Source of the DNA: Emiliania huxleyi CCMP1516 | Taxonomy: Eukaryota > Haptophyta > Isochrysidales > Noelaerhabdaceae | Length of the DNA: 64,000 bases | NCBI RefSeq assembly: GCF_000372725.1 | Contig: NW_005194951.1 | Location: forward strand, 110,279-174,278 | Reading direction: 5' to 3' | Part shown: positions 26,967 to 36,563 of the stretch, one piece after another | How the letters are laid out: each line of letters starts with the position of its first letter | How positions within the stretch are numbered: position 1 is the stretch's first letter | The notes under the pieces: model-generated | Told to the model about the DNA's origin: nothing | The model's database searches: none | What the model saw: the letters and a program-made list of their open reading frames with translations, nothing else | Translations under genes and position numbers: made by a program

Positions 26967-27103
26967 GCCGTCAGGACTCTGTCAGGACTCCGTCAGGACT
27001 CTGTCAGGACTCCGTCAGGACTCTGTCAGGACTCTGTCAGGACTCTGTCAGGACTCCGTCAGGACTCTGTCAGGACTCCGTCAGGACTCCGCCAGGACAA
27101 CCA
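26967..27103 (+). repeat. 11-bp minisatellite (GTCAGGACTCY)n
   Basis: About 12 units of GTCAGGACTCT/C. Related short arrays lie at 27711-27800 and 27957-28047. Confidence 0.92.
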
Positions 27104-28982
27104 CTGTCCCCGCTGTGAATAGAGCCCTTAGCTAGAGAGTAGGGAGGGGTGTACAGTCGAGTTACTCCCGAGGGCAGGGACGGCCCTCCACTGAGGGAAA
27201 GGGCGCACGGGGACGGTATCGACCCAGCCACGCAGCTCTTTCCTCGCGTACAGCCAACGAGTTTGCTGGTCCACAGGCAGGCCAGGCCGTGAGCGTGGGC
27301 CGGTCAGGCCTGATCCTGCGGTGAGCACTGGAGGGCTATGCGGCTCGCTCCGTCAGCCGACTTGCGCTGTCGAGCGGTCGAGCGCTTCGGGTTGGACCCG
27401 CGGGAGGGTCCCTGCGCGGCTGACATGGCCAGCCAAGCCGTGTGCGCTGCCGTGGGTGCTGCCGTGGGTGCTGCTGTGGGCGCTGCCGTGGGCGCTGCCG
27501 TGGGCGCTGCCTCGGTCAGCAGTCAGTCAGCCTGGCCTGCAGGTTGCCGGTGGCAAATCGGGGGCGCGCGGGCCATGGACGTCGTGGCCGAGCTTTGCTG
27601 CCTATGCACGTTGCCGGCTGTAACGTTGCCTGCACAATGGCCGCGCCTCTCGCTTGTGCGCTTTTCATGGTCGGCCGAGTGGCGCGAGACCCACGGTGAT
27701 TTCTTTTGTCTGTCAGGACTCTAAGTTTCTGTCAGGACTCTCAAGTTTCTGTCAGGACTCTCAAGTTTGCTTGTCAGGACTCTCAAGTTTGCGTCAGGAC
27801 TGCCCCATCAGGACGATTCCGCAGAGGGCGCGCACGGTCGAAAGGGGGGCTGGGCGTCTATCATTCACTGCTGGGGGGGAGGGGAAGGAGGGTTGCAGTG
27901 AAGGAAGGTGGAAGTCTCTTCGGAGGCACTTGTGAGCACTGTGAAGACCGTGCGCCGTCAGGACCCCGCCAGGACTCTGTCTGGACTCTGTCAGGACTCT
28001 GTCAGGACTATGTCAGGACTCTGTCAGGACTCTGTCAGGACTGTCAGGACAGTTGCGGGAGCTCCACAAACCAGGTTGGCTGCCACACACCCTGAGTCGG
28101 CGTACACATAACTCAGGGCCACATCCTCCCTGTCGCCCCCCCCAGCACTCCACGGTGCCAAGGGCACAAACAAGGGCACAACTCAAACAACAGACGACAA
28201 GAAGTGACATGTGAGGCTAGAGCAGCTCGCTCCGCCTCTAGCAATCTCACCGGCCTGCGAGGCACGGACGAGACCGTATGTGGGGTCTAGTGAGGTGTCT
28301 ATGGACGCTCTCCTCATGGGCTAGCTGCCTGCGGCTAGCCCTAATCTCGCACTCACGGACAGTGACAATCAAATGGGTGAGTGTTTGCGAGCTGAGGCGC
28401 GTGTGCTAAATCTAGGCCGCACGTCGTGGCACTATGACGGAGGTAGACGTGCGGCCGCAGCGCGCCCACCACAGTTTCGGTGGGGCACGCGTGTTAGCAA
28501 GAGAGTTGCGGGGAGAGCCATGCCCGACTTTTCGGAGGCGAGCCCCACGCCACGGATGCCAGCCGTGCTTTCGCGGGAGTCGTCTCCCAAGCCGCGTCCC
28601 GTCAGCACTGTCCCCGAGTGGTCCCGCCTCGGCGGCACACACTCTCGACCAGGACAGTCCCGCCAACGGAAACGTGTCGCGCGCCGGCGACGATTGCGGC
28701 GTGGTCGTTGTGAAGCGGAGGTGGCACGACCACCGCCCTGCTTCGCAGACCGGGCGAGGAGGGGCCTGCTCCCGTTCCGCGAGGAACGGGAGGTCTCCCG
28801 CCCTCCCCCGGCCTGAGCAGCGACGCGTGGAAGGCAGCCCCTTGAGTCGAGGGCGGCGCGGCCATTGCCGAGCTCCAGCAGCCAAAGGCCTGGGCGTCTG
28901 CTGATGGTCGCGCCGCCCCGCTCCGCGTCGCCCGCCGCCGCGCCGCCCCGCCGCGCCGCCCGCCGCCGCTCCGCGCCGCCGC
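27104..28982. other. Repeat-rich intergenic region, no supported gene
   Basis: Contains further GTCAGGACTCT arrays (27711-27800, 27957-28047), an imperfect GTGGGTGCTGCC/GTGGGCGCTGCC array at about 27450-27510, and a dispersed-repeat copy at 28075-28170. ORFs at 28373-28904 are Arg/Pro-rich and unconvincing. Confidence 0.5.
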
Positions 28983-29660
28983 TCGATGATTAATAATTAA
29001 TAATTATTGTCCTGATCACTAACTAATAAATAAGTAATTACACCACCCAGCTGGACCCTCACTACCCTCGACTGAATACTTCCCCCCAACGGAATTCTGG
29101 GATACATACTATTGATAATTAATCATTAACACACAAGTAATTTACACCAGCCACTTCCACTACACTTTATCAGCAGCTCAGCGCTGATCGCGCTGCACCT
29201 ATTTCGGAGTGAGGGCCGTGGCCCAAAGTGACCCACGTCACACATTCTGACCTGTCGGATCACAGGCTATGGTTTTGAGAGTCCACTCCAGTCGTTCCGA
29301 CTTGTGAAGAGCCTCCAGCAATTACAAAAGAGGTGAGGACGTCTCATCTGTCAAGTGCCGACATGTGAAGTCCCGCGATTAAATAAGAAGTAAGGACGTG
29401 TCAGGTTTTTAAGTTCCATCAATTAATAAATTATTGAGGCCGTGTTATCTGTGAAGAACCTCGGCCAATTACACAAAATCCCCTACGGTAACTAATAAAG
29501 AAGCGAGAACGCGTCATCTGCCAAGGGTCGACATGTGAACAGCCTCAAGCAATTAAAAAAAATAAGTGAGGACATGTCATCTGTGAAGAGCCAAGGTAAG
29601 AGCCTACCACAGTTAGTAAATAAGTTAGGACGTCTCATCTGTGAAGACACAAAGTGTGAA
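28983..29660 (+). repeat. AT-rich degenerate satellite
   Basis: Markedly AT-richer than its surroundings. It starts GATGATTAATAATTAATAAT and continues with imperfect units of about 60-80 bp, each with CAATTAATAAATAAG, GAGGACGTGTCATCTGTGAA and CATGTGAAGAGCC-like parts. No ORF. Confidence 0.7.
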
Positions 29661-29702
29661 GAGCAAGTTATCTGTGAAGTCCGACGACGATTGAAGATGC
29701 AC

Positions 29703-29955
29703 GAGCGGTAGGTAGGTAGGTAGAAAGGTGAAGAACAGCCAGGCTCGGACTGGACACCAGCGCGGTATGGGTGGACGCGAGACAGATGATGACGACACGC
29801 ACGAACGACACACAGACACAAACAAGCTCACAAGACACACAGCCAGCCGGCTGCCACACACCCTGAGTTGGCGTACACATAACTCAGTGCCACATTCCTC
29901 CTGTCGCCCCCCCCAGCACTCCAAGGTGCCAAGAGAAACAAACAGGGCACGAGCG
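29703..29955 (+). repeat. Second copy of the 26.6-kb dispersed repeat, upstream of the RAP gene
   Basis: 29703-29850 matches 26632-26765, and 29851-29955 (GCTGCCACACACCCTGAGT … GGTGCCAAG) matches 28077-28170. The RAP-protein start codon lies about 70 bp downstream, so this repeat may contribute its promoter or 5' UTR. Confidence 0.8.
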
Positions 29956-30022
29956 GTAATAAGCAAATAAATAAACTCCTCGAAGGGAAAAAGAAGAAAC
30001 CGCGAGTACATCGATTCACAGC

Positions 30023-33000
30023 ATGCGCGGGTCCGGCTTCAAGAGGCCTCGCGACGAGTCGCCCGGTCAGAATAGCTGGCGGCGCGGCGAGTCTCGCTGG
30101 CGTGACGAGCCAAGACGGGGCGACGAGCCGCGACGGCGCGACGAGCCGCGACGGCGCGACGAGCCACGATGGCGCGACGAGCCGCGATGGCGCAATGAGC
30201 GCCCGCCGCCGCCGCCACGGTTGGCGCCTCAGCCGCCTCCGGGCGGGTCGTCGCCGCTGCCACCGCCGCCGAGGACAGGCGGTCCGCCGCAGTCGCCCTC
30301 ACGCCGGCCAAATCCGGCAGTGTGCAACGAGCCGCCCTCATCTGGCCGCTCTGCTGCCGGTGGTCAGCTCAATGCCAGGCAACTCAACGGCCACATCTCG
30401 CATGCCAGCAACGCTGACGAGCTGCTCTCGCTCTGCGCTGCCAACAGCACAAGTTTGAATAACATCCACGCTGCGAACCTGTGGAACAAACTCGGCAAGC
30501 AGCGCATCGAGCGGCGGCACGAGGAGCAGCTAGAGCGGCTGGTGAAGCGCACGCTCGAACTCATACCGGCATGCGAAGCACGCAACCTGGCAAACATCGC
30601 TCACGGAGTGGCAAAGTGCCGGCTACCAGTGAGTGTGGTGCGCTCACTGTACGCGGCGGTGGCGGAGGCGGCGGTGCGCGGCGGGCTGGCTGGCTTCAAC
30701 GCTCAGAACCTGGCCAACACGGTGTGGGCGTATGCGACAGCGGGCGTGGCTGTAGACGCGCTGTACGCGGCGGTGGCGGAGGCGGCGGTGCGCGGCGGGC
30801 TGGCTGGCTTCAAGCCGCAGGACTTGGCCAACACAGTGTGGGCGTATGCGACGGCAGGCGTGGCTGCAGACGCGCTGTACGCGGCGGTGGCGGAGGCGGC
30901 GGTGCGCGGCAGGCTGGCTGGCTTCAACCCGCAGAACCTGGCCAACACCGTGTGGGCGTATGCGACAGCGGGCGTGGCTGCAGACGCGCTGTACGCGGCG
31001 GTGGCGGAGGCGGCGGTGCGCGGCGGGCTGGCTGGCTTCAACCCGCAGGACTTGTCCAACACTGTGTGGGCGTATGCGACGGCGGGCGTGGCTGCAGACG
31101 CGCTGTACGCGGCGGTGGCGGAGGCGGCGGTGCGCGGCGGGCTGGCTGGCTTCAACCCGCAGGACTTGTCCAACACTGTGTGGGCGTATGCGACGGCGGG
31201 CGTGGCTGCAGACGCGCTGTACGCGGCGGTGGCGGAGGCGGCGGTGCGCGGCGGGCTGGCTGGTTTCAACCCGCAGGCGCTGGCCAACACGGTGTGGGCG
31301 TATGCGACGGCGGGCGTGGCTGCAGACGCGCTGTACGCGGCGGTGGCGGAGGCGGCGGTGCGCGGTGGGCTGGCTGGCTTCAACCCGCAGGACTTGGCCA
31401 ACACAGTGTGGGCGTATGCGACGGCAGGCGTGGCTGCAGACGCGCTGTACGCGGCGGTGGCGGAGGCGGCGGTGCGCGGCAGGCTGGCTGGCTTCAACCC
31501 GCAGAACCTGGCCAACACCGTGTGGGCGTATGCGACGGCGGGCGTGGCTGCAGACGCGCTGTACGCGGCGGTGGCGGAGGCGGCGGTGCGCGGCGGGCTG
31601 GCTGGCTTCAACCCGCAGGACTTGTCCAACACAGTGTGGGCGTATGCGACGGCGGGCGTGGCTGCAGACGCGCTGTACGCGGCGGTGGCGGAGGCGGCAG
31701 TGCGTGGCGGGCTGGCTGGCTTCAAGCCTCAGAACCTGGCCAACACGGTGTGGGCGTATGCGACGGCGGGCGTGGCTGCAGACGCGCTGTACGCGGCGGT
31801 GGCGGAGGCGGCGGTGCGCGGCGGGCTGGCTGGCTTCAACCCTCAGAACCTGGCCAACACCGTGTTGGCGTATGCGACGGCGGGCGTGGCTGCAGACGCG
31901 CTGTACGCGGCGGTGGCGGAGGCGGCGGTGCGCGTCGGGCTGGCTGGCTTCAACCCGCAGGACTTGTCCAACACCGTGTGGGCGTATGCGACAGCGGGCG
32001 TGGCTGCAGACGCGCTGTACGCGGCGGTGGCGGAGGCGGCGGTGCGCGGCGGGCTGGCTGGCTTCAACGCTCAGAATCTGGCCATCACGGTGTGGGCGTA
32101 TGCGACGGCGGGCGTGGCTGCAGACGCGCTGTACGCGGCGGTGGCAGAGGCGGCGGTGCGCGGCGGGCTGGCTGGCTTCAACCCTCAGGACCTGTCCAAC
32201 ACGGTGTGGGCGTATGCGACGGCGGGCCACTACCACCAGGTGCTACTAGCCGATTGCTCGCGCGTGATCAGCGACTCGCTCGCGCGGAATCCGTCGAGGT
32301 GGAGCATCGAGGCCCGCTCCCAGCTGCACCAGTGGCAGCTCTGGCTCTTCCTTGAACGCGGCGCAGAAGAGCAGCAGCATCTCCTCTCCGACTCTCAGCG
32401 CCTGCTTTTTCGCGAGGCCATGCAGATGACCGTAGCTCGCCCCTCTGGTTTGCAGCGTTCGGTCTCGGATGCCCTTAGCGCCGTCCGGTCCGGCTTCGAG
32501 GAGGAGTATCTCGAGCCGCGCACCGGCTACTCGCTCGATCTGGCGCTGCCCTCCTCACACATCGCGATCGAGGTGGACGGCCCGTCTCACTTCCTACTGC
32601 CCGATAGCCAAGGCGTGCGCGCGCCCAACGGCCCAACGAAGCTCAAGCGGCGCCTCCTCGCCGCGGCTGGCTGGAGGGTAATCAGCGTTCCATTCTATGA
32701 GTGGGACGGCTTGAACACGGCCGATGAGCGTCAAGCCTACTTGGAGCGAGCGGTCGGCTCGCTCGGTGCGGCAGCGCCACAGGCACCGCCGGAAGGATGT
32801 ACCTCGCATCCCAGCTGCAGCAGCTCCTTGCCAGCCCGGTCCAGCAGCCCGACCGCTAGCCGCGGACAAGGACCGGACTACGAAGCTGACAGCTGCGGCA
32901 GCCCTAGCGGCAGCCCCAGCCCCGAAGAGGGAGGGAATTGCGAGATCGCGGCCGGTGCCTCTTCAGTGGAGCTGAGCCTCGAAGCGCAGGTGCGGCGCGA

Positions 33001-33256
33001 GGTGGCGCGGTACGCGCTAGACGAAGGCCGCCTGAGGGTGCTCGTGGAGGAGCAAGGGGCGAGCTTCAGTGCCACAGTGGCCGGCGTGGTCGTCGACAAG
33101 CTTTGCGGCTTCATCGCGGCCGCCAAAGGCATGAGCGGCACGGCGCACTACGCACTGCATGCGACCGCAGCGGTCTCGGCTGAGGAGGCACGCGCCAACC
33201 TCAAGACTCTCGAGAAGAACTTGAAGAAACAGGTACAGAGGCGGCGGTGGAGTTGA
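30023..33256 (+). CDS. RAP-domain protein with 14 tandem 38-aa helical repeats
   Basis: 1077-aa single-exon ORF, probably an organellar RNA-binding protein (RAP/OPR-like families act in RNA processing in plastids or mitochondria). The N-terminus has RDEPRRRDEP repeats and Pro-rich sequence. Residues about 210-735 hold 14 repeats of 38 aa centred on NPQDLANTVWAYATAGVAAD, encoded by 114-bp units that are almost identical in DNA. The C-terminal RAP domain follows (LDLALPSSHIAIEVDGPSHF … LKRRLLAAAGWRVISVPFYEW, about 830-910). A further Ala/Glu-rich tail ends KNLKKQVQRRRWS. Because the unit is divisible by three, all frames through the array are open, so long opposite-strand ORFs there are spurious. 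No clear targeting peptide is visible. Confidence 0.88.
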   Translation: MRGSGFKRPRDESPGQNSWRRGESRWRDEPRRGDEPRRRDEPRRRDEPRWRDEPRWRNERPPPPPRLAPQPPPGGSSPLPPPPRTGGPPQSPSRRPNPAVCNEPPSSGRSAAGGQLNARQLNGHISHASNADELLSLCAANSTSLNNIHAANLWNKLGKQRIERRHEEQLERLVKRTLELIPACEARNLANIAHGVAKCRLPVSVVRSLYAAVAEAAVRGGLAGFNAQNLANTVWAYATAGVAVDALYAAVAEAAVRGGLAGFKPQDLANTVWAYATAGVAADALYAAVAEAAVRGRLAGFNPQNLANTVWAYATAGVAADALYAAVAEAAVRGGLAGFNPQDLSNTVWAYATAGVAADALYAAVAEAAVRGGLAGFNPQDLSNTVWAYATAGVAADALYAAVAEAAVRGGLAGFNPQALANTVWAYATAGVAADALYAAVAEAAVRGGLAGFNPQDLANTVWAYATAGVAADALYAAVAEAAVRGRLAGFNPQNLANTVWAYATAGVAADALYAAVAEAAVRGGLAGFNPQDLSNTVWAYATAGVAADALYAAVAEAAVRGGLAGFKPQNLANTVWAYATAGVAADALYAAVAEAAVRGGLAGFNPQNLANTVLAYATAGVAADALYAAVAEAAVRVGLAGFNPQDLSNTVWAYATAGVAADALYAAVAEAAVRGGLAGFNAQNLAITVWAYATAGVAADALYAAVAEAAVRGGLAGFNPQDLSNTVWAYATAGHYHQVLLADCSRVISDSLARNPSRWSIEARSQLHQWQLWLFLERGAEEQQHLLSDSQRLLFREAMQMTVARPSGLQRSVSDALSAVRSGFEEEYLEPRTGYSLDLALPSSHIAIEVDGPSHFLLPDSQGVRAPNGPTKLKRRLLAAAGWRVISVPFYEWDGLNTADERQAYLERAVGSLGAAAPQAPPEGCTSHPSCSSSLPARSSSPTASRGQGPDYEADSCGSPSGSPSPEEGGNCEIAAGASSVELSLEAQVRREVARYALDEGRLRVLVEEQGASFSATVAGVVVDKLCGFIAAAKGMSGTAHYALHATAAVSAEEARANLKTLEKNLKKQVQRRRWS

Positions 33257-33411
33257 GGTCAGAGGTGTGTGCGCGCGCGACCCCGCCGCCAGCGGGCGCC
33301 GTCGCGAGAGGCCGTCGGGTAGTACGTTGTCTGTATGTTGTGTCAGCGGCCTGCGCGTGAAAAGATCGGCACATATAATTTGTCCATACAGTAAAGCGCG
33401 CGGACCCTTCC

Positions 33412-33908
33412 TCACTCCTGGCCGCCGTCCTTGAGCTCGAGGGCAATCTGGTAGACCGCGTCCCTCCGCGCGCCCACCGCCGCCGCCACCTCGCGCACCG
33501 CTCTCGAGAGCGGCTGCCCGGTCACCAGCCGCTCCCTGAGCTGGTCGCGCGCCTCGTCTTGCGCCGCGTCGCGCGCCTCGCTCGCCCGCGCCGCCACCTC
33601 CTCCTCGGCGAGCGGCGCTAGCACGATCGTGAACTCGCCGCGCAGCTTGCCCGCCTCGTCCTGCGCCGCCGCGTACCGCGCCGCGAGCTCGGACACGGTG
33701 CCGCGCGCCGTCTCCTCGTGCAGCTTGGTCAGCTCGCGCGCGGCGAGGCAGCGCCGCTCGCCCACCTCCTTGGCGGCCAACCACCCGGTGCGGGGACTCG
33801 TACAGCACCGCCGCTCTCTCGCCCGCCAAGAGCGCCGCGAGCGCCTCGCGCCGCGACCGCGGCCCGCGCGGGGGAGGAAGCCGCCGAAGCGGAAGCCGGC
33901 GGCGGCGA
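33412..33908 (-). pseudogene. RsmI-like (rRNA 2'-O-methyltransferase) C-terminal fragment, frameshifted
   Basis: Minus-strand pieces match the second half of the RsmI family (16S rRNA cytidine-1402 2'-O-methyltransferase): FRFGGFLPRAG, then in another frame EALAALLAGERAAVLYESPH, then in a third frame GERRCLAARELTKLHEETAR … ending LELKDGGQE. The two frame changes sit at about 33835 and 33785. The N-terminal half with the conserved substrate loop is not found; a CTGTCAGG array begins where it should be. Tiny introns or sequencing errors are alternatives, but a broken copy is the simplest reading. Confidence 0.65.
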
Positions 33909-33914
33909 AGCCCT

Positions 33915-34135
33915 GTCAGACCAGCTGTCAGGTGCTGTCAGTGCTGTCGGGTGCTGTCGGGTGCGTGTCTGACAGGCGAGGTGCTCTGTAGCTGTCGGGT
34001 GCTGTCGGAGCTGTCGGGTGTTGCTGTCAGACGCTGTCGGAGCTGTCAGAGCTGTCAGGCTGCTGCTGCTGTCAGACGTTGGGCTGTTGCTGTCAGGTGC
34101 TGTCGGGTGGTCCGCTGTCGGGGTGCTGTCAGAGC
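33915..34135 (+). repeat. CTGTCAGG-type minisatellite
   Basis: Repeats of GCTGTCAGGTGCTGTCGG and related 8-10-bp units. A second array of the same motif lies at 34578-34825. Confidence 0.9.
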
Positions 34136-34577
34136 CTGAACACACCAGCCACACTTATGACACTATCAAGAGGAGCCGGGTGGTGGCGGGGGCGCTGACG
34201 CCGATGACGCCGGCGGCGGCTACCCAGCTGCCCCCCTCCTACGGCGTGATCACGCCGGCGGCCGCCGCCGCCTGGGGAGCGCAGATGGCGGCGCAGGCGC
34301 AGGCGGCGGCGGCGGCACAGACGGCGGCGGCCACCCCCACCCAGACGCCCTAGGCATATGACTGTAGGGCCCCAGAAGGCTAGCTGTGGTAGCTTCATTT
34401 GTAGTAGCACAGCCGCCGGTGCTAGAGAGGGGTCCGCAGAGCGGTGGGGAGGGAGGGTTGAGAGAGAGACCCATGACCATCCCATGACTACATGGACCAC
34501 ACTCACATGTCTTTGCATGTAATAGTTTTGTTATACCCTCATGGGGCACAAGAAAGAGGCTCTACGGGGTCTGACTG
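34136..34577 (+). other. Spacer between CTGTCAGG arrays with a possible Ala/Gln-rich exon
   Basis: A plus-strand open stretch ending at 34353 (SRVVAGALTPMTPAAATQLP … AAATPTQTP) could be a C-terminal exon of an unidentified gene that uses the preceding array as an intron. There is no homology to support it. Confidence 0.25.
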
Positions 34578-34825
34578 TGTAGGACGGTCTGTGCTGCTGT
34601 CGGGCTGTCAGAGCTGCTGTCAGGCCACTGTGTGCTGTCGGGCTGTCAGGCAGCTGTCAGGCTGTCACGTTAGGGCCTGACAGCGACGGAGCACCTCGCC
34701 TGTCAGACTCTGCTGTCAGGCTGTCAGATACGTGCTGTCTGACTGTCAGAGAAAGTGCTGTCAGCGCTGTCAGGCTGTCGGGCACTGTCAGGCGCTGTCC
34801 GGGGCTTGCTGTCAGGCTGTCAGAC
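34578..34825 (+). repeat. Second CTGTCAGG-type minisatellite
   Basis: GCTGTCAGGCTGTCAG and variants in tandem, followed directly by the 133-bp dispersed element at 34838-34970. Confidence 0.9.
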
Positions 34826-34970
34826 CAGGGCTCAGGATACGAAACCACGACGACACACACCAGTCGACTCGCATCGGTTGCCTCCATGAACGGCGGAGCT
34901 ATTCTCGCGCCCACACCACACCTGGCTCCAACGTGGACACGCCCATAGCTGGGGACACTGCTAGGTCACG

Positions 34971-35835
34971 CATGGCATCAGAAGTTTTATCTCTGGGCCC
35001 CGAAAGGCATCTCTAGCAGCGTCGTTACGCATGCGCCCTCCCCTCCTGGGCGCATACGCCTCACGTCTCGACAGAGCGTAAGCTCTTGGTGTGCGACGAG
35101 ACGAGTTTTTCGCCATCGCCGCGAGCAGCAAGCCGCCCGCCGCAAACAGCCGGAGGCATCGCCGCAGCACCAGCCGCGCCGCGGTCCCGCACCCGTCGAC
35201 GAAGCTCCCCCCGCGGAAGACCGCGCGTAGCGACGCCTTGACGATCGAGATGAGCGCGCTCGAGGCTCGCCCACCTACTGCCCCTGAGAGTACAGTTGGT
35301 TACGAGTGGATCGGCTCCCCCCCTTGGGATCGAAGCTTCCACGACCTCACACCCAACACCACAGGTGGGATCAGAGAGAGACTCCACACCGGACACCGCC
35401 CGGGCACAGACTCCCTACCCGTCGGATCGCACAGGGCCCCCTCGGAGCAGCCCACACACAATCACGCATCGGCAGGTTCAGTGCCTGAGTCAGGCAGACA
35501 GCACAGACAAGGAGAGGAGAGAGACAGAGAGGAGAGAGAGAGAGAGAGGAGAGAGGAGAGGGTGAGGGAGTGTGCACACGTGAGGAGTGGGGAGGGTGTC
35601 TGTGGTGGGCTGTAGTCATACTACGTGGTTACAACCACGCGCCCCTCAGGAGCTAAGGTAGAGTGGAGCCTCTCAGACGCCTCGGTGCCTTCCACCGGTT
35701 GAGACCATCCGGATCTACCGGACGCGCCCTCCGGGCGGGTCCGTCCCCGCGATGGCCCACGGTCCTCCGTCCCCAGGTCGAACCCCCTGCCTCCCGGTTG
35801 AACCCCCAGTCCTCGTACTCCACCATTAAATAAAC
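34971..35835. other. Intergenic; possible minus-strand exon and a (GA)n tract
   Basis: On the minus strand 35275-34985 reads SALISIVKASLRAVFRGGSF … LRLFAAGGLLLAAMAK, which looks protein-like with a hydrophobic stretch, but no family is recognised. 35512-35568 is a GAGA-rich microsatellite. Confidence 0.3.
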
Positions 35836-35939
35836 TCAAAGGTCCACCACAGCGCCTCCAGCCTCCACCTCCACCGTCGAGGGAGCCGCGATCGCTGCCG
35901 CCCGCGACGCCGCCCGCCGCGTCAGATGCCCGCGACGCC

Positions 35940-36380
35940 CGCGGCGAGTCGAGTCGGAGAGCCGCGCCGCACCAGCAGCAGCATCTGCACCAGCAGCAGC
36001 ACCACCAGCAGCAGCAGCAGCAGCAGAGAGAGGCGCCAATTTTGAGATATCCCGAGACAGCCCGGAGATGGCCCCGCGTTGTAGCCCCGGTGCCGGCGCC
36101 TCACATCTCAGCCTCGAGGGGCCGGTTCCGCCGCGCAGTCGAGCAGCAGGAGCTCGGGCACAGCTTTGTCGACAAACAGCTGAGCAAAATTTCGCCGAAG
36201 AAGCGGCACCGGCTGCACGCCGGGATGAACCCGGACCGATCCCATTGTTCACAACCGCCGCGGCGAGCCGCCGCGGGCCCACAGGAGGGCTCGGAGCCGC
36301 GGCACTAGACCGCGCCGCCAGCGAGGCGAGAGCACCAGCCGACAACCTGCCGACATGGCAGTTGCGATGGCGCTTTTTTA
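35940..36380 (+). repeat. Dispersed repeat with CAG tract, diverged copy at 47210-47810
   Basis: A (CAG)n-rich start (35962-36030) is followed by about 330 bp matching 47455-47800 (CCGAGACAGCCCGGA … CGCGCCGCCAGCGAGGCGAG). Both copies carry short degraded open stretches (RRAVEQQELGHSFVDKQ versus RRSVEQQELWGKFVD), so the family may once have coded for protein. Confidence 0.75.
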
Positions 36381-36563
36381 CACACACACACACACACACA
36401 CTCTCTCTTTTTTCGCCTGGGTACTCGAGACGTGAACGGCTCCTCAACGGTCGGCGCCGATTGCTGAGTTGAGTCCACCCGTTTGCCGACTGCGTTGAGG
36501 AGCCGTCCCAGGACAAGAAACGGGGGGCGACGTGAACGGCTCGGTGACTCAGGTCAAGCCACG

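Noticed and set aside
30481-32355. Large ORFs on both strands over the RAP repeat region (GGGGGGARRAGW and HRRVQRVCSHA repeats)
   Set aside because: Shadow frames created by a repeat unit divisible by three; only the frame with LANTVWAYATAG and the RAP domain is protein-like.
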